From an uncultured Pseudomonadota bacterium (GTDB taxonomy: Bacteria > Pseudomonadota > Gammaproteobacteria > Burkholderiales > JALYOK01), in NCBI GenBank assembly GCA_902826775.1, contig CADEHE010000005.1, positions 1-64,000 on the forward strand: a stretch of 64,000 nucleotides of DNA, in the 5' to 3' direction. This document shows positions 63,372-64,000 of this stretch, in pieces. Both the position numbers and the translations under genes were made by a program. Under the pieces are notes generated by a model, which worked only from the letters and a program-made list of their open reading frames with translations, was not told where the DNA came from and did no database searches. Positions within the stretch are counted from its first letter, which is position 1. The number at the start of each line of letters is the position of its first letter.

Positions 63372-64000
63372 ATGCTGGTTAGCGCATTCGAGCATTCATC
63401 ACCAATCTACGAAACACGCCGGCGCGAGGGGCTGGACCTCAGGCGCATCGCCCTGCTTGCAGCGCTCGACGAAGATGCGCTGGCGCTCATTCAAGCGCAC
63501 GCCAGCGTGCGCACTTTGCCCAAGGGCATGACCATCATCCACGCGGGCGAACCGGCGCACGCGGTCGGCGTGCTGCTAAGCGGACGCGCGAAGCTCTTCC
63601 TCAGCAATGAAGACGGCAAAGAGATCGTGCTCGGCACGCTGGAAGCCGGTGCGAGTTTCGGCGAGGTCGCGTTGCTCGACGAATGCGTCATGACGGCAGG
63701 CGTCGCCACGCTCGAGTCGACGCGCTTGCTCAGCATTCCGCGCCATGTGCTGGCGGAGATTGCCCAGCACGATGCGCAATTTGCGCTGCAGCTCGCGCAG
63801 AACCTGGCGCAGCAAGTGCGCCGCCTGTCCGATCAAGTGCGCAGCCTGGGTCTTTGCAACGTATATCAGCGGCTGGCGCATACGCTCAGCGCGATGTCGG
63901 AGCCGCACAGCGATGGCGCGCACAGCGCGCACGCGCAGCGCATCATCAATCAGCGTTTCACGCACCAAGAGCTGGCCAAGCGCATCGGCGCCTCACGCGA
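63372..64000 (+). CDS. Crp/Fnr-family transcriptional regulator, cut by the right edge
   Basis: The ATG at 63372 (AAAAGGC before it) opens a frame that runs to the window end, 209 codons. Residues about 25-135 form a cyclic-nucleotide-binding-like beta barrel (LPKGMTIIHAGEPAHAVGVL, GASFGEVALLDE), followed by a dimer helix (about 136-165) and the start of the helix-turn-helix (QRFTHQELAKRIGASR). The Arg-Ser/Thr-Ala phosphate-binding triplet of CRP is not obvious (VMTAGV), and Fnr-type Cys are lacking, so the ligand is unclear. The 253 bases upstream are AT-rich from 63119 to 63200 and hold no gene. Confidence 0.88.
   Translation, partial: MLVSAFEHSSPIYETRRREGLDLRRIALLAALDEDALALIQAHASVRTLPKGMTIIHAGEPAHAVGVLLSGRAKLFLSNEDGKEIVLGTLEAGASFGEVALLDECVMTAGVATLESTRLLSIPRHVLAEIAQHDAQFALQLAQNLAQQVRRLSDQVRSLGLCNVYQRLAHTLSAMSEPHSDGAHSAHAQRIINQRFTHQELAKRIGASR

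Overview
The window is chromosomal DNA of a GC-rich Gram-negative bacterium, almost certainly a betaproteobacterium (Burkholderiales/Nitrosomonadales type). The support is the gene order rplM-rpsI-argC-bactofilin-erpA, the order gpsA-secB-grxC-rhodanese-gpmA-envC-ctpA, the block rpsU-yqeY-dnaG-rpoD, a long sigma-70 with an Ala/Lys-rich N-terminus, a Burkholderia-type porin and a Coq7-type hydroxylase. No rRNA, CRISPR array, phage or insertion sequence was seen. The genus cannot be named from this sequence.

Layout. 0-3.6 kb: a frameshifted SRAP gene at the left edge, a TctD/TctE-like two-component system, and exported helix-hairpin-helix (ComEA-like) proteins. 3.7-9.6 kb: a minus-strand CO-dehydrogenase-like cluster (large subunit with the form II signature, FAD subunit, MoxR ATPase, VWA protein, CoxG) that lacks the [2Fe-2S] subunit. 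9.8-16.7 kb: hydrolase, exported peptidase, coq7, porin, trpC, trpD and an OsmC protein. 16.8-30.2 kb: housekeeping genes (rplM-rpsI, argC, bactofilin, erpA, cca, gpsA, secB, grxC, gpmA, envC, ctpA, thiF/moeB-like). 30.4-33.8 kb: tsaD translationally coupled to a sugar dehydrogenase and a sugar aminotransferase. 34-39.2 kb: rpsU-yqeY-dnaG-rpoD. 39.3-43.2 kb: an isomerase, tRNA-Ile2(CAU), and four exported proteins (pilin-like, Cys-rich, Sm-like, trypsin-like). 43.4-47.9 kb: a branched-chain amino-acid type ABC transporter with a fused permease-ATPase. 48-52 kb: metY, a CoA-binding protein, a hydrolase and glpK. 52-64 kb: an exported two-module protein, two TauD/TfdA dioxygenases, an RHH/PIN toxin-antitoxin pair, a TRAP transporter, a YdgA-like protein, bioF, and a Crp/Fnr regulator cut by the right edge.

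The metabolism suggested is that of an aerobic heterotroph that scavenges organic acids and amino acids (TctDE-like signalling, Liv and TRAP uptake, glycerol kinase) and may oxidise a small substrate with a molybdenum hydroxylase.

The least ordinary feature is the density of short repeats. There are REP-like palindromes, one of which forms the gpmA/envC junction. There are paired GGCGCAAT palindromes, a GGCGCGGGG element after three gene ends, 27-bp tandem hairpins, heptamer arrays, and an 82-bp tandem repeat that copies the gpsA start. Within tsaD, in-frame repeats lengthen the protein by roughly 100 residues. The most speculative lead is an uncatalogued 33-residue Cys-rich ORF in the only real gap of the cox-like operon.
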